This document shows, piece by piece, positions 13,036 to 20,378 of a stretch of 22,854 nucleotides of DNA. Positions within the stretch are counted from its first letter, which is position 1, and the number at the start of each line of letters is the position of its first letter. The translations under genes were made by a program, and so were the position numbers. A model generated the notes under the pieces. The model was given only the letters and a program-made list of their open reading frames with translations, was not told the origin of the DNA and ran no database searches. This stretch comes from CAZAYB01 sp964489215 (GTDB lineage: Bacteria; Planctomycetota; Phycisphaerae; Sedimentisphaerales; Anaerohalosphaeraceae). Where the stretch lies: the NCBI GenBank assembly GCA_964489215.1, contig CAZAYB010000018.1, positions 1 to 22,854 on the forward strand, written 5' to 3'.

Positions 13036-15204
13036 ATGTATAAGCAGCGCCTCTATATTTTCATAGTATTTTGCATCTGCCTTATTTCAATTTGCATTGC
13101 CCGACTAAGCTGCCTACAGCTATTTAAAGTCGATTATTTCAGGGCACAGATCGCGGAAATGAGAGTCCTGGACCCAAAACAGCTGCCGACCGTAAGAGGT
13201 ACAATCTACGATCGCCACGGAAGAAAACTCGCTGTCGACAGACCCGTATTCTACCTCCACGTAAACTACGAGCTGACAAGACTAATGGATGACAGGTTCT
13301 GGGAAGGAAATATAATGCTCAAATGCCATCAGGACCCCGAAAAAAATCCCAGACAGGTTGAATTGGAGCTGAGAGAAAAATACGAGCCCCAGCGGGCAAA
13401 ACTTATGAATATAATAAACCGTTTCGCAGAACTCCAGCCGCAAGGCCGTGAAAAGATCGAAAAAAAAATCAGACACATAAATGATGTCATTTTCAAAAGC
13501 AGGGCATTCCACGCATGGTCAAGAAACTATCCGGACTCAGCTGTAAAAAAACAGTATAGAGAAAGAAACCGCTATGTACCTCAATCTGTCGGTCTCGAGG
13601 ATTTTGAAAAAAAACAGCCCGACTATGCTAAAAGAATGGCAATGATAATGAAAGTAAACCTGGCGGAAATGCACAGTCCCCAGCCGATAATTGAGCTCAA
13701 AACTGAGCAGGAACTGCTGGAAGCGCAGATGGCGTTCTCACAAATCCAGGGCGTCGAAATATTCCCAGAGGCAAAAAGAGTTTACCCATACGATAACGCT
13801 GCTTGCCAGCTGATTGGACGCGTCTGGCCTGCCTATGACGCCGACAACGAAATCTTCGGAGACGACGACTACTCCACTTACCAGCACGGAGATGTACTCG
13901 GTAAATTCGGTATTGAATACGTTTGTGAAGTCGTTCTCCGTGGAAAAAGAGGAGAAGTGCAGTACGACATAGACGGAAACGTTATTTCCAGAAAGCCTAC
14001 AATCTTCGGTAAGGACGTATCATTAACTATTGACATCCAGCTGCAAAAGCAGATTGAGCAATTCCTCTCATCGGACCCAAACGCACCCCCAATAGGAGTT
14101 GCCGTCCAGGATGTTGCCTCCGCTGACATGCTCGTTATGGCATCAATGCCAACCTATAACCTCAACACTATGCGGAATGATTACGATCTCCTGCTGCACA
14201 ATGAAAACAGACCCCTCTGGAGCAAGGTAACTCAGGCAATTTACCCGCCAGGGTCTGTAATGAAACCGTTCATTCTCGTAATTGGACTCGAAGAACACAA
14301 GGTTGACCCATGGGAGGTTATTTCATGTCCATACCAAAGCGCACCCAGAGGCTGGCCGGATTGCCTCCAGTTCAGCAGATTCCACGGCTGTCACGACTGG
14401 AAATGGGAAGGCCAGGGAGGTAACCGCGGAAGAAACGCAATAAAGGGAAGCTGCAATATTTATTTCTCAAGACTGGCAAACAGGGTAGATTCAAAAGACC
14501 TGCAAAGATGGCTCTACTATTTCGGATACGGAAGAAAAATACTCACTCCGCCCCCATTTGAAGCACTTCTCGAAGACATGAAAAGAACCGGAGGTCGTTA
14601 CAGAAAACTGCCCGAATCACAGGGAATTATTTCCTCACAGATGCCCCCCTCAAATGCTGAACTCAAAGACTTGCCCCCCATAAAAAGTTACGAAAAAAGA
14701 ATGTTCGGAATTGGCCAGGGAAGCCTCCGCGCAACCGTCCTGCAGATCGCAAACGCAATGACAGCACTGTCAAAATCAGGACTGTTCAGACACCCAAACA
14801 TCTTCACCGCATCTTCCAAAAAACAACCCGAATATCAGTCCCTAAACCTCGGCCTTTCAAAAAAAAGAACCATTGCAACATTAAGAGACGGTATGTACGC
14901 CGTCGTAAACGAACCAGGCGGTACAGCATACAACGCTTTCAAAAACTCTGTCCTGATGGACAAATCACTCGGGCTGCGAATATACGGAAAAACAGGCTCT
15001 ACCGAAAAACCTTACAATGCACTTTTCGCAGGTTTTGTCGAGGATAAATCCGGACGTGCCGTCTCAATTGCCGTCGTCGTTGAAGGAGGACAGGCCGGAT
15101 CTCAGGATGCTGCACCGCTCGCCGTCGAAATAATAAAACTCTGCAATCAGGCAGGCTACATCGGGACTACTCCATCGCAAGCCGCCGCCGAGTCTGATTA
15201 CTAA
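13036..15204 (+). CDS. mrdA: Penicillin-binding protein 2, elongation transpeptidase
   Basis: This class B PBP crosslinks lateral peptidoglycan on the periplasmic face. One N-terminal helix (about 7-28) is followed by the dimerisation domain, opening with RGTIYDRHGRKLA (54-66), and then the transpeptidase domain. Catalytic motifs are S407-V-M-K410, S472-C-N474 and K652-T-G654. At 722 residues it is longer than E. coli PBP2 (633). Extra sequence includes a charged helical insert in the N-terminal region (about 90-215) and a Cys/Trp-rich stretch just before the SxN motif (about 434-456). It starts two bases after the mreD stop with no clear ribosome site, suggesting coupling. Its last 38 bases overlap ftsI on the other strand. 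No rodA follows in this window. Confidence 0.96.
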   Translation: MYKQRLYIFIVFCICLISICIARLSCLQLFKVDYFRAQIAEMRVLDPKQLPTVRGTIYDRHGRKLAVDRPVFYLHVNYELTRLMDDRFWEGNIMLKCHQDPEKNPRQVELELREKYEPQRAKLMNIINRFAELQPQGREKIEKKIRHINDVIFKSRAFHAWSRNYPDSAVKKQYRERNRYVPQSVGLEDFEKKQPDYAKRMAMIMKVNLAEMHSPQPIIELKTEQELLEAQMAFSQIQGVEIFPEAKRVYPYDNAACQLIGRVWPAYDADNEIFGDDDYSTYQHGDVLGKFGIEYVCEVVLRGKRGEVQYDIDGNVISRKPTIFGKDVSLTIDIQLQKQIEQFLSSDPNAPPIGVAVQDVASADMLVMASMPTYNLNTMRNDYDLLLHNENRPLWSKVTQAIYPPGSVMKPFILVIGLEEHKVDPWEVISCPYQSAPRGWPDCLQFSRFHGCHDWKWEGQGGNRGRNAIKGSCNIYFSRLANRVDSKDLQRWLYYFGYGRKILTPPPFEALLEDMKRTGGRYRKLPESQGIISSQMPPSNAELKDLPPIKSYEKRMFGIGQGSLRATVLQIANAMTALSKSGLFRHPNIFTASSKKQPEYQSLNLGLSKKRTIATLRDGMYAVVNEPGGTAYNAFKNSVLMDKSLGLRIYGKTGSTEKPYNALFAGFVEDKSGRAVSIAVVVEGGQAGSQDAAPLAVEIIKLCNQAGYIGTTPSQAAAESDY

Positions 15205-16879
15205 GATATTCCAGTGTCTCTTCGATTATACTCCCAACTACTTCCGCCGCGACCCTGCCCCCGCTGTAACCTTTACCAAGGCTCTTATCTGGCTTACGTA
15301 TAGATACCAGAACTACTACCGCCGGGTCATCAGCCGGTGCTCCCCCCACAAAAGAAGCAGTATAATTGCTGTTATCATAACCCCTCTGACCGGGTATGGA
15401 AATATGAGCAGTACCGGTCTTGCCGAATACCTGCCACTTTTCAATACCCGCCTTCTTGCCGGTACCCTCTTTCACAACATCGCTCAAAGCTGTCTCACGT
15501 AACCACTTCGCTACCTCAGGCTTGATTATCCTGCCCGGTGTAGAGACACGCTCCTTAAGCTTCTTGATATTGCCCTCATTATCAACTACCGCTTTTAATA
15601 CTCTCGGACGGACCATCATTCCACCGTTAGCGATAACACAATAAGCCCTTGCCATCTGTACCGCGGTAACATTAACCTCATAACCGTAAGGTATTCGCGT
15701 TATCGAATACCCGCTCCACTTCGATACATCCCTCAAAAGTCCAGCATCCTCACCGCCAAGATCGATTCCAGTCTTTCGCCCAATCCCGAAAAGCTTCAAT
15801 CCCTCATAAAGGACATCCTCACCGATCTTCTGCCCGACCTTAGCCATACCAACATTTGATGATTCAACAAGTATTTTGCGAACACTAAGATCACCGAACT
15901 TATGATTGCCCCATTCCCCTATTCGGTACTTGCCGTAGTAACCGTCCTCACAATAAAAAACATCGTTAAAACCAACTATTCCAGAATCCAGAGCAACTGC
16001 CATAGCTATAGGCTTAAAAATACTCCCCGGCTCAAAAGGATCCGTCAAAGCCCGATTACGTAAGTTAGACTTCTCTGCTCCATTAAGATCAGACGGATCA
16101 AAATCCGGCAAAGACACCATCGCAAGAACCTCGCCGCTGTAAGGTTCCATAACTATCGCAACTGCTGATTCTGCCCTGTATTCACTAAACTGCTCCAGCA
16201 AAACGCTCCTGGCTATCTGCTGTATCGTATTATCTATAGTAAGGACAAGACAAAGACCGTCGTTCAATGTATTCCGCCTGTCTTTGGAACCGATTGGCCT
16301 CCTGTGAACATCGACAAAAAGTATATCCTCCCCTTTGGTGCCGGTCAGCTCATCATTATAATAATACTCTGCTCCCCCAAGCCCGCGCTGATCTGTCCCG
16401 ACAAACCCGACTACATGACAGGCAAGCCCCCCGCAAGGATAATATCTCCGCCAGTCAGTCTGAATACCTAAACCAAAAATACCACTGTCAAGAACCTTCA
16501 AACGCTGTTGGTTATCTATATCCTCATATAAGCAAACATATCCAGGATTGCTGCTGCGGTATATCTTCCTGCATATCTCATGACCGGGAATACCAGTAAC
16601 CTGCTGAAGCTTAAAAGCCGCCGTCTTGGCAATCTCAGGGTCGCTCAGCCGCCTGGGTTCTGCAAAAACCCTGTCAACCTGTCTGCTTGCCGCAAGAACA
16701 GAACCGTTACGGTCAAATATTATTCCGCGCTGAGGTTTTTCAGGCACAATCGAAAACTGACCCTTGCCCTTGGAACCTCCCGCGCCTTCACTAAGCTGAA
16801 GCTGACAAAGACGAAAGCCGAGAAGACCAACACCAAAACAAAACAATATAATAAAAAATATAAGACTTTTAATTCGCAT
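15167..16879 (-). CDS. ftsI: Penicillin-binding protein 3, division transpeptidase
   Basis: This is the septal class B PBP of the divisome. It has an N-terminal helix (about 5-22), the domain opening RGIIFDRNGSVLAA (51-64), and catalytic motifs S286-I-F-K289, S340-S-N342 and K487-T-G489. The length of 570 is typical. It is the last gene of the minus-strand division operon, three bases after the FtsL-like gene, the usual ftsL-ftsI order. The assignment as FtsI rather than another class B PBP rests on the dcw context. The 3' end runs 38 bases into the convergent mrdA. The mur and ftsW genes that normally follow are absent, since the convergent elongation operon takes that place. Confidence 0.96.
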   Translation of the reverse strand: MRIKSLIFFIILFCFGVGLLGFRLCQLQLSEGAGGSKGKGQFSIVPEKPQRGIIFDRNGSVLAASRQVDRVFAEPRRLSDPEIAKTAAFKLQQVTGIPGHEICRKIYRSSNPGYVCLYEDIDNQQRLKVLDSGIFGLGIQTDWRRYYPCGGLACHVVGFVGTDQRGLGGAEYYYNDELTGTKGEDILFVDVHRRPIGSKDRRNTLNDGLCLVLTIDNTIQQIARSVLLEQFSEYRAESAVAIVMEPYSGEVLAMVSLPDFDPSDLNGAEKSNLRNRALTDPFEPGSIFKPIAMAVALDSGIVGFNDVFYCEDGYYGKYRIGEWGNHKFGDLSVRKILVESSNVGMAKVGQKIGEDVLYEGLKLFGIGRKTGIDLGGEDAGLLRDVSKWSGYSITRIPYGYEVNVTAVQMARAYCVIANGGMMVRPRVLKAVVDNEGNIKKLKERVSTPGRIIKPEVAKWLRETALSDVVKEGTGKKAGIEKWQVFGKTGTAHISIPGQRGYDNSNYTASFVGGAPADDPAVVVLVSIRKPDKSLGKGYSGGRVAAEVVGSIIEETLEYLSNQTRRRLAME

Positions 16880-16882
16880 TGC

Positions 16883-17113
16883 TCAATTATTTTCGTTACT
16901 CTTGCCCTGGTTGTCTAACCAAACCATAACAGGCGACAGCGCACTGTCAACTTCAAGCTGCTTATGCCATAATGTCCGTTTAAGACGTTTATGCTTTACA
17001 TATTCTTTGCGATAACGATAAAAAAGTCGGCTCGAGGATATACGCAGATGAACCGTACCCAAAAGCACACCGGTAAGTGCGAATATTATAAATATCAATC
17101 TCCCTCTGCTCAT
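16883..17113 (-). CDS. ftsL: FtsL-like small division protein
   Basis: This 76-residue protein has one membrane helix (about 5-22) and then a basic, helical periplasmic stretch containing KQLEVDSALSPVMVWL (51-66). That segment matches the FtsL pattern of a Leu/Glu heptad helix ending in a short Leu-x-x-Pro turn before the C-terminus. It is shorter than E. coli FtsL (121), and the coiled coil is correspondingly brief. It lies immediately before ftsI, where ftsL is normally found; FtsL with FtsB and FtsQ activates the septal synthase. A GGAG is present but 13 bases from the ATG. The call depends on position and topology more than on sequence similarity. Confidence 0.65.
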   Translation of the reverse strand: MSRGRLIFIIFALTGVLLGTVHLRISSSRLFYRYRKEYVKHKRLKRTLWHKQLEVDSALSPVMVWLDNQGKSNENN

Positions 17114-17135
17114 AAATTAATGCCTGCTCCAGATT

Positions 17136-18074
17136 TCAATCAACGGGTATCTTAAGCTCCATACCTTCTTCAATATGACTTTCTGTGCTTATCCTGTCGC
17201 TGTTTGCCTCTATTATTTCTTCATATCTGCTGCCGTCTCCAAGAAGCTTATCCGCTATTTTCCACAAACTGTCACCGCTTTGAACATGGTAAGTTTCATA
17301 TTCTTTACTGAAGTTTTTCTTGATTTCACTGATTTTATCTCCAGTAAAGTCGATAACTTTTGTGATAATACCATCACCTTGCTTTTCAATAACAAGCTTG
17401 CCGGTCAATGGCGGTATCCTGAGCTTCTCCCCTGCGATTACCTTATCTGCCGATTCCATCTTATCCTTGTTAGCTCTGTATAACCGCTCTATAACCGCTC
17501 GTTTATTCCCCTCCTGAGGACCATAAAAATGCTTGGCGATACTCGCAAGGTTGTCCCCGCTTTTAACTTCGTAAACTGTCATCTCATTTTTCTTTACAAC
17601 CTGCTCATCCTCTAAAGGCTTCTCTTCTTTGTTTTCCCCCAGTATCCTCGGACCGCCGGATACCTCCGAAACCGCCGCTCCGGAAGGATTGACAGGCGTG
17701 CGGACCTCAAGATTGATTGTCTTTGGCGGAAGATCGACAACATAACGTATATCCTCATAATCATCATCAGCATCTATGGTCGGCGAATGCTCGAATCTCT
17801 CAACAGCCTGCCCCTCTTCATTGCTGACTTTCGAAACTCTTCCAGGCTCCGATTCGGCGCGATCGTAACGGTTTTCATGAAAATTGATTGTACGAACTGC
17901 CTCAGTAGCCTGCGCACCAAGACCAAGATTATCATAGTTATCATTTGAAACTGCCGTCTGGATATCTCCCTGGCTGTTCTTCTCGAGAAGACCAGGCAAA
18001 CCGTTTATCAGAAATGCGATTATAACTATAAATACAAACGCCAGTAATACCCCTACTTTTGCGTCAGAAGTCAT
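17136..18074 (-). CDS. Membrane-anchored protein with two LysM domains inside the division operon
   Basis: This is a bitopic protein of 312 residues. A membrane helix at 7-26 is followed by a long acidic, probably disordered spacer (about 30-160), LysM domain 1 (166-222, with EVKSGDNLASIAKHFYG and ending near LRIPPL) and LysM domain 2 (261-310, HVQSGDSLWKIADKLLG ending LKIPVD). LysM domains bind GlcNAc-containing glycans, so it likely grips peptidoglycan in the periplasm. Its ATG overlaps the rsmH stop by four bases (ATGA), and AAGGAG is eight bases before it. It sits between rsmH and the ftsL-like gene, an unusual place for a LysM protein. A septal wall-binding role is inferred from this context only. 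Confidence 0.88.
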   Translation of the reverse strand: MTSDAKVGVLLAFVFIVIIAFLINGLPGLLEKNSQGDIQTAVSNDNYDNLGLGAQATEAVRTINFHENRYDRAESEPGRVSKVSNEEGQAVERFEHSPTIDADDDYEDIRYVVDLPPKTINLEVRTPVNPSGAAVSEVSGGPRILGENKEEKPLEDEQVVKKNEMTVYEVKSGDNLASIAKHFYGPQEGNKRAVIERLYRANKDKMESADKVIAGEKLRIPPLTGKLVIEKQGDGIITKVIDFTGDKISEIKKNFSKEYETYHVQSGDSLWKIADKLLGDGSRYEEIIEANSDRISTESHIEEGMELKIPVD

Positions 18075-19039
18075 TTTCGAAACTCCTTTTTCGAATTATT
18101 TTTTTCTGCGATTCTAAGCTTGGCGCTTCGGCTGCGCCTGTTCTCATTTACTTCAGCATCATCGGCCCTCAAAGGCTTCTTAGTCAATATCTTATAAACT
18201 CCCGCTGAAGACTTTGACTTGAAATCTTGCTTTACAATACGGTCCTCAAGGCTGTGAAAGCTTATTACTGCTATCTTACCGCCTTGCTTAAGATGCTCTG
18301 TCGAACTCAAAAGCAATCTCTCAAGACTGCCAAGCTCATCATTGACCGCAATTCGAAGAGCCTGGAACGTCCGCGTTGCAGGATGTATCCTCCTGCCTTT
18401 GCCCGGCTTTTTGCCGACTGCCCTGCATACTAAATAAGCAAGCTGCTCTGTACTGTTTATCGGATGTTTAGCCCGTTCTTGTACAATAAACCGCGCAATT
18501 CTTCTCGAGGCTCGCTCTTCACCGAATTGATATATCAGATCGGCAAGCTCTTTCTCACCACGTTTGTTAACTATATCCGCCGCACTGACTTTCAGCCGGT
18601 CATCAAGCCGCATATCAAGGGGCATATCAACACTGAAACTAAGCCCGCGACCGGAATCCGACATCTGATCAGAGCTGAAACCAAGATCGGCAAGTATTAA
18701 ATCCGCCTCACTCACTCCTGCCTCATCGAGTACCGACTCAATTTCACTGAAATTACTGCGTACAAGTTTAACTTTGCATTCTAATCCTGCCAGATTTGCC
18801 TTTGCCCGCTCAATACTGGACTGGTCAACATCCAGACCAATCAGCATCCCTTCTGCGCCAAGACTCGATCCGAGCAATAAGCTGTGGCCTCCGTTGCCAA
18901 CAGTCGTATCGACCATCACCCCTTCCCTGGGCAAGCTTATTTGCTCGTTAAGGGTCCTTGATAACACTGGCTTATGTACAAAACCAGCCCTGTCATCACC
19001 CTGGTTTTCATCGAAACCTTTATCAGGTATATCATTCAC
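18071..19039 (-). CDS. rsmH: 16S rRNA m4C1402 methyltransferase
   Basis: RsmH (MraW) methylates N4 of C1402 in 16S rRNA, using S-adenosylmethionine, and is a standard early gene of the dcw cluster. Signatures are HKPVL (22-26), the SAM-binding motif DTTVGNGGHS (44-53), LADLGFSSDQM with the following Asp-Ser-Gly-Arg-Gly-Leu-Ser-Phe stretch (about 117-136), and a C-terminal VISFHSLEDRIVKQ (about 258-271). The length of 322 is normal. It starts two bases after the 66-aa gene, with no clear ribosome site, so translation is probably coupled, and it overlaps the LysM gene by four bases. Confidence 0.97.
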   Translation of the reverse strand: MNDIPDKGFDENQGDDRAGFVHKPVLSRTLNEQISLPREGVMVDTTVGNGGHSLLLGSSLGAEGMLIGLDVDQSSIERAKANLAGLECKVKLVRSNFSEIESVLDEAGVSEADLILADLGFSSDQMSDSGRGLSFSVDMPLDMRLDDRLKVSAADIVNKRGEKELADLIYQFGEERASRRIARFIVQERAKHPINSTEQLAYLVCRAVGKKPGKGRRIHPATRTFQALRIAVNDELGSLERLLLSSTEHLKQGGKIAVISFHSLEDRIVKQDFKSKSSAGVYKILTKKPLRADDAEVNENRRSRSAKLRIAEKNNSKKEFRK

Positions 19040-19041
19040 AA

Positions 19042-19242
19042 CTATTGCAAAACTGACTCAAGCGGACAATTAAGGCTCTCAACATAGGGAGAAAACTCAA
19101 TGCCGGAAAAAGCAGGATCAATGTCCTTAAGCTCATCAAGCTTAGACCTGAAATAAGATACCGCATCGCAGGTAGATGCTCCCGCCTCAGCCCCGCAATA
19201 AACACTTTCACGTAATAATTCTAATTGATCTGATGTCTTCAA
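19042..19242 (-). CDS. Small soluble protein of unknown function between mraZ and rsmH (66 aa)
   Basis: This 66-residue, acidic, largely helical-looking protein has no membrane segment. It contains two cysteines near CGAEAGASTC (residues 16-25) and one near the end. The start is TTG, selected because AAGGAG lies eight bases before it, overlapping the mraZ stop codon. The gene begins 12 bases after mraZ and ends two bases before rsmH, so it is tightly packed in the operon. That packing and the strong ribosome site argue that it is real. I do not recognise a family. A role in division or in MraZ/RsmH function is only a guess from its place. Confidence 0.65.
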   Translation of the reverse strand: MKTSDQLELLRESVYCGAEAGASTCDAVSYFRSKLDELKDIDPAFSGIEFSPYVESLNCPLESVLQ

Positions 19243-19254
19243 CTGTCTTTCTCC

Positions 19255-19734
19255 TTAAAGATCGAGTTGCTCTGCTTCCTTTTCCATTACTGACTGACGG
19301 GCCTGCAATACCTGGCTTTGAAACTGAGACATATTGTCTTCAAGATACTGCTCCCAGTCTTCGCTGTTCCATAGCTCAATATGGTCACGAATACCTACAA
19401 GCGTCAGATTATTACCAAGATTTGCCCGACGCCGGATCTTTTCATTAAGCAGCAATCGTCCTTGCCGATCCAACTCAACCCTGTTGGCAAGTGCGAAACT
19501 TAACCGTTCAAATGCAACGGTTTCGTCCGGGGCAGCCTTCCCTGGCGCACCGGCAAGAGCGATTTGTTGGAAATATTTCTCAGGATAAAGGCACAAAATA
19601 CCATTGGCGCCCATAACAAGATAAAAATCCGATCCGTGTTTTTCTGAATCGATCTGGCTGCGAAGCTTGTTGGATACAAAAAGTCTGCCCTTGCCGTCAA
19701 GAGTGTGTTCATATTCACCTGTTAACATCAGCAT
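19255..19734 (-). CDS. mraZ: Transcriptional regulator MraZ
   Basis: MraZ is a ring-forming DNA-binding protein with two SpoVT/AbrB-type repeats that represses or tunes its own dcw operon by binding TGG-containing direct repeats. Both repeats are visible: GEYEHTLDGKGRLFVS near the start and VELDRQGRLLLNEKIR about 75 residues later. Canonical MraZ begins close to MLTGEYEHTLDGKGR, so the frame's first ATG at 19788 is probably too far upstream; it would place 18-20 extra residues across the operator repeats. I use the ATG at 19734, with GGGG eight bases before it; the next ATG, at 19728, fits the family pattern equally well. The length is then 159 residues. It heads the minus-strand division operon. 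Confidence 0.94.
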   Translation of the reverse strand: MLMLTGEYEHTLDGKGRLFVSNKLRSQIDSEKHGSDFYLVMGANGILCLYPEKYFQQIALAGAPGKAAPDETVAFERLSFALANRVELDRQGRLLLNEKIRRRANLGNNLTLVGIRDHIELWNSEDWEQYLEDNMSQFQSQVLQARQSVMEKEAEQLDL

Positions 19735-19744
19735 GACATTATCC

Positions 19745-19852
19745 CCACTTCTGTGCCATTTCAATACCACTTTGTTACCACAAAGCATTATAACTATGGG
19801 AAATCATACCACTTTTTACCACTGAGTCAACTTTCAATCCCATTTTTTACCA
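19745..19852 (-). promoter_or_regulatory. MraZ operator: eight helically phased TGG repeats
   Basis: Read on the minus strand, TGG triplets (CCA on plus) begin at plus positions 19850, 19840, 19819, 19809, 19778, 19767, 19756 and 19745. The steps are 10, 21, 10, 31, 11, 11 and 11 bases, that is one, two, one, three, one, one and one helical turns. Flanks share an AAAGTGGTA-like core, close to published MraZ boxes (TGGG repeats in E. coli, AAAGTG repeats in mycoplasmas). Two repeats lie upstream of the -35, two in the promoter spacer and four in the leader next to the mraZ start. Confidence 0.8.
19803..19830 (-). promoter_or_regulatory. mraZ / division operon promoter
   Basis: On the minus strand TTGACT (plus 19830-19825) and TATGAT (19808-19803) are 16 bases apart. 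Two TGGTA operator repeats fill the spacer, so a bound MraZ ring would block polymerase directly. Initiation near 19796 would give a leader of about 60 bases holding four more repeats. Confidence 0.6.
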
Positions 19853-20139
19853 AAAAAACATCGTCCTATAATAACTTTTGGCCAAATTCAAATCTTTCAA
19901 CACAATATATCCAAATGGCCAATTATAAAAACTCAACATATAGTGGTGTTAAAAAAATGTTAAGGCAAAAAAAATTAAAAAAAATTCATACTAAATATGT
20001 AAATATAAACAATAATTGTCTTTAATCCTGTTACTTTCTCTAAACCGTTTAGAAAAAGAATAATCCTTAAAAAAAGCTTTCCCGTTTCAGTATTTATACC
20101 TAATTTTTAAAATCACTTTGACATGCTGTTAAATTGTAA

Positions 20140-20167
20140 TTGACATTTCTTATTTTTGTGATAAGAT
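20140..20167 (+). promoter_or_regulatory. Likely promoter of the secreted-protein gene
   Basis: A perfect TTGACA (20140-20145) and TAAGAT (20162-20167) are 16 bases apart. A second TTGACA lies at 20118-20123 without a matching -10. Transcription from here would leave a leader of about 200 bases before the ATG at 20379, including the 22-codon frame. Confidence 0.5.
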
Positions 20168-20199
20168 AATTATGTCTCACGGAGGAGATTGCATACATC

Positions 20200-20268
20200 A
20201 TGGCGCACTTACCTGCTTTGCCGAGAGAAATAGCCGGATTTAATTTCTTTGTTCTTAGGCAATGTTAA
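20200..20268 (+). CDS. Possible 22-codon leader or small protein
   Basis: An ATG at 20200, twelve bases after a strong GGAGGAG (20181-20187), opens a 22-residue frame (beginning MAHLPALPREIAG, ending in Cys then TAA). It lies inside the predicted leader of the secreted-protein gene. The spacing is longer than ideal and so short a frame could arise by chance. It may be a leader peptide, a micropeptide or nothing. Confidence 0.25.
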   Translation: MAHLPALPREIAGFNFFVLRQC

Positions 20269-20378
20269 AATCTGAACTAACCGGTTCTGCTATTTTAAAA
20301 AATTAAGAATGGCTCTGATAATTTCTCTTTAGAGCTTAAGTCAATATAACCATACAATATGATATTAAGGAAGATGCC

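Larger units (their letters stand above)
19853..20378 (+). other. AT-rich intergenic region between the divergent mraZ and secreted-protein genes
   Basis: More than 500 bases have no long gene on either strand. The left half is very AT-rich with A-runs around 19950-19985 and TGGCCA-type palindromes at 19879-19884 and 19916-19921. The right half has a plausible plus-strand promoter (20140-20167) and a short open frame behind GGAGGAG. I saw no tRNA, no good terminator and no cluster of DnaA boxes. Confidence 0.5.

Noticed and set aside
19255..19788. Longer mraZ frame starting at the ATG at 19788
   Set aside because: The extra 18-20 residues are encoded by the TGG operator repeats, do not match the MraZ N-terminus and lack a ribosome site; starts at 19734 or 19728 fit the family better.
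19753..20025. 90-codon plus-strand frame across the mraZ control region
   Set aside because: It runs through the operator array and A-runs and gives a low-complexity Lys/Asn/Tyr-rich product without a ribosome site.
19853..20378. Chromosomal replication origin
   Set aside because: The region is AT-rich and near a possible skew change, but no set of DnaA boxes and no dnaA, dnaN or gidA-type neighbour is visible.
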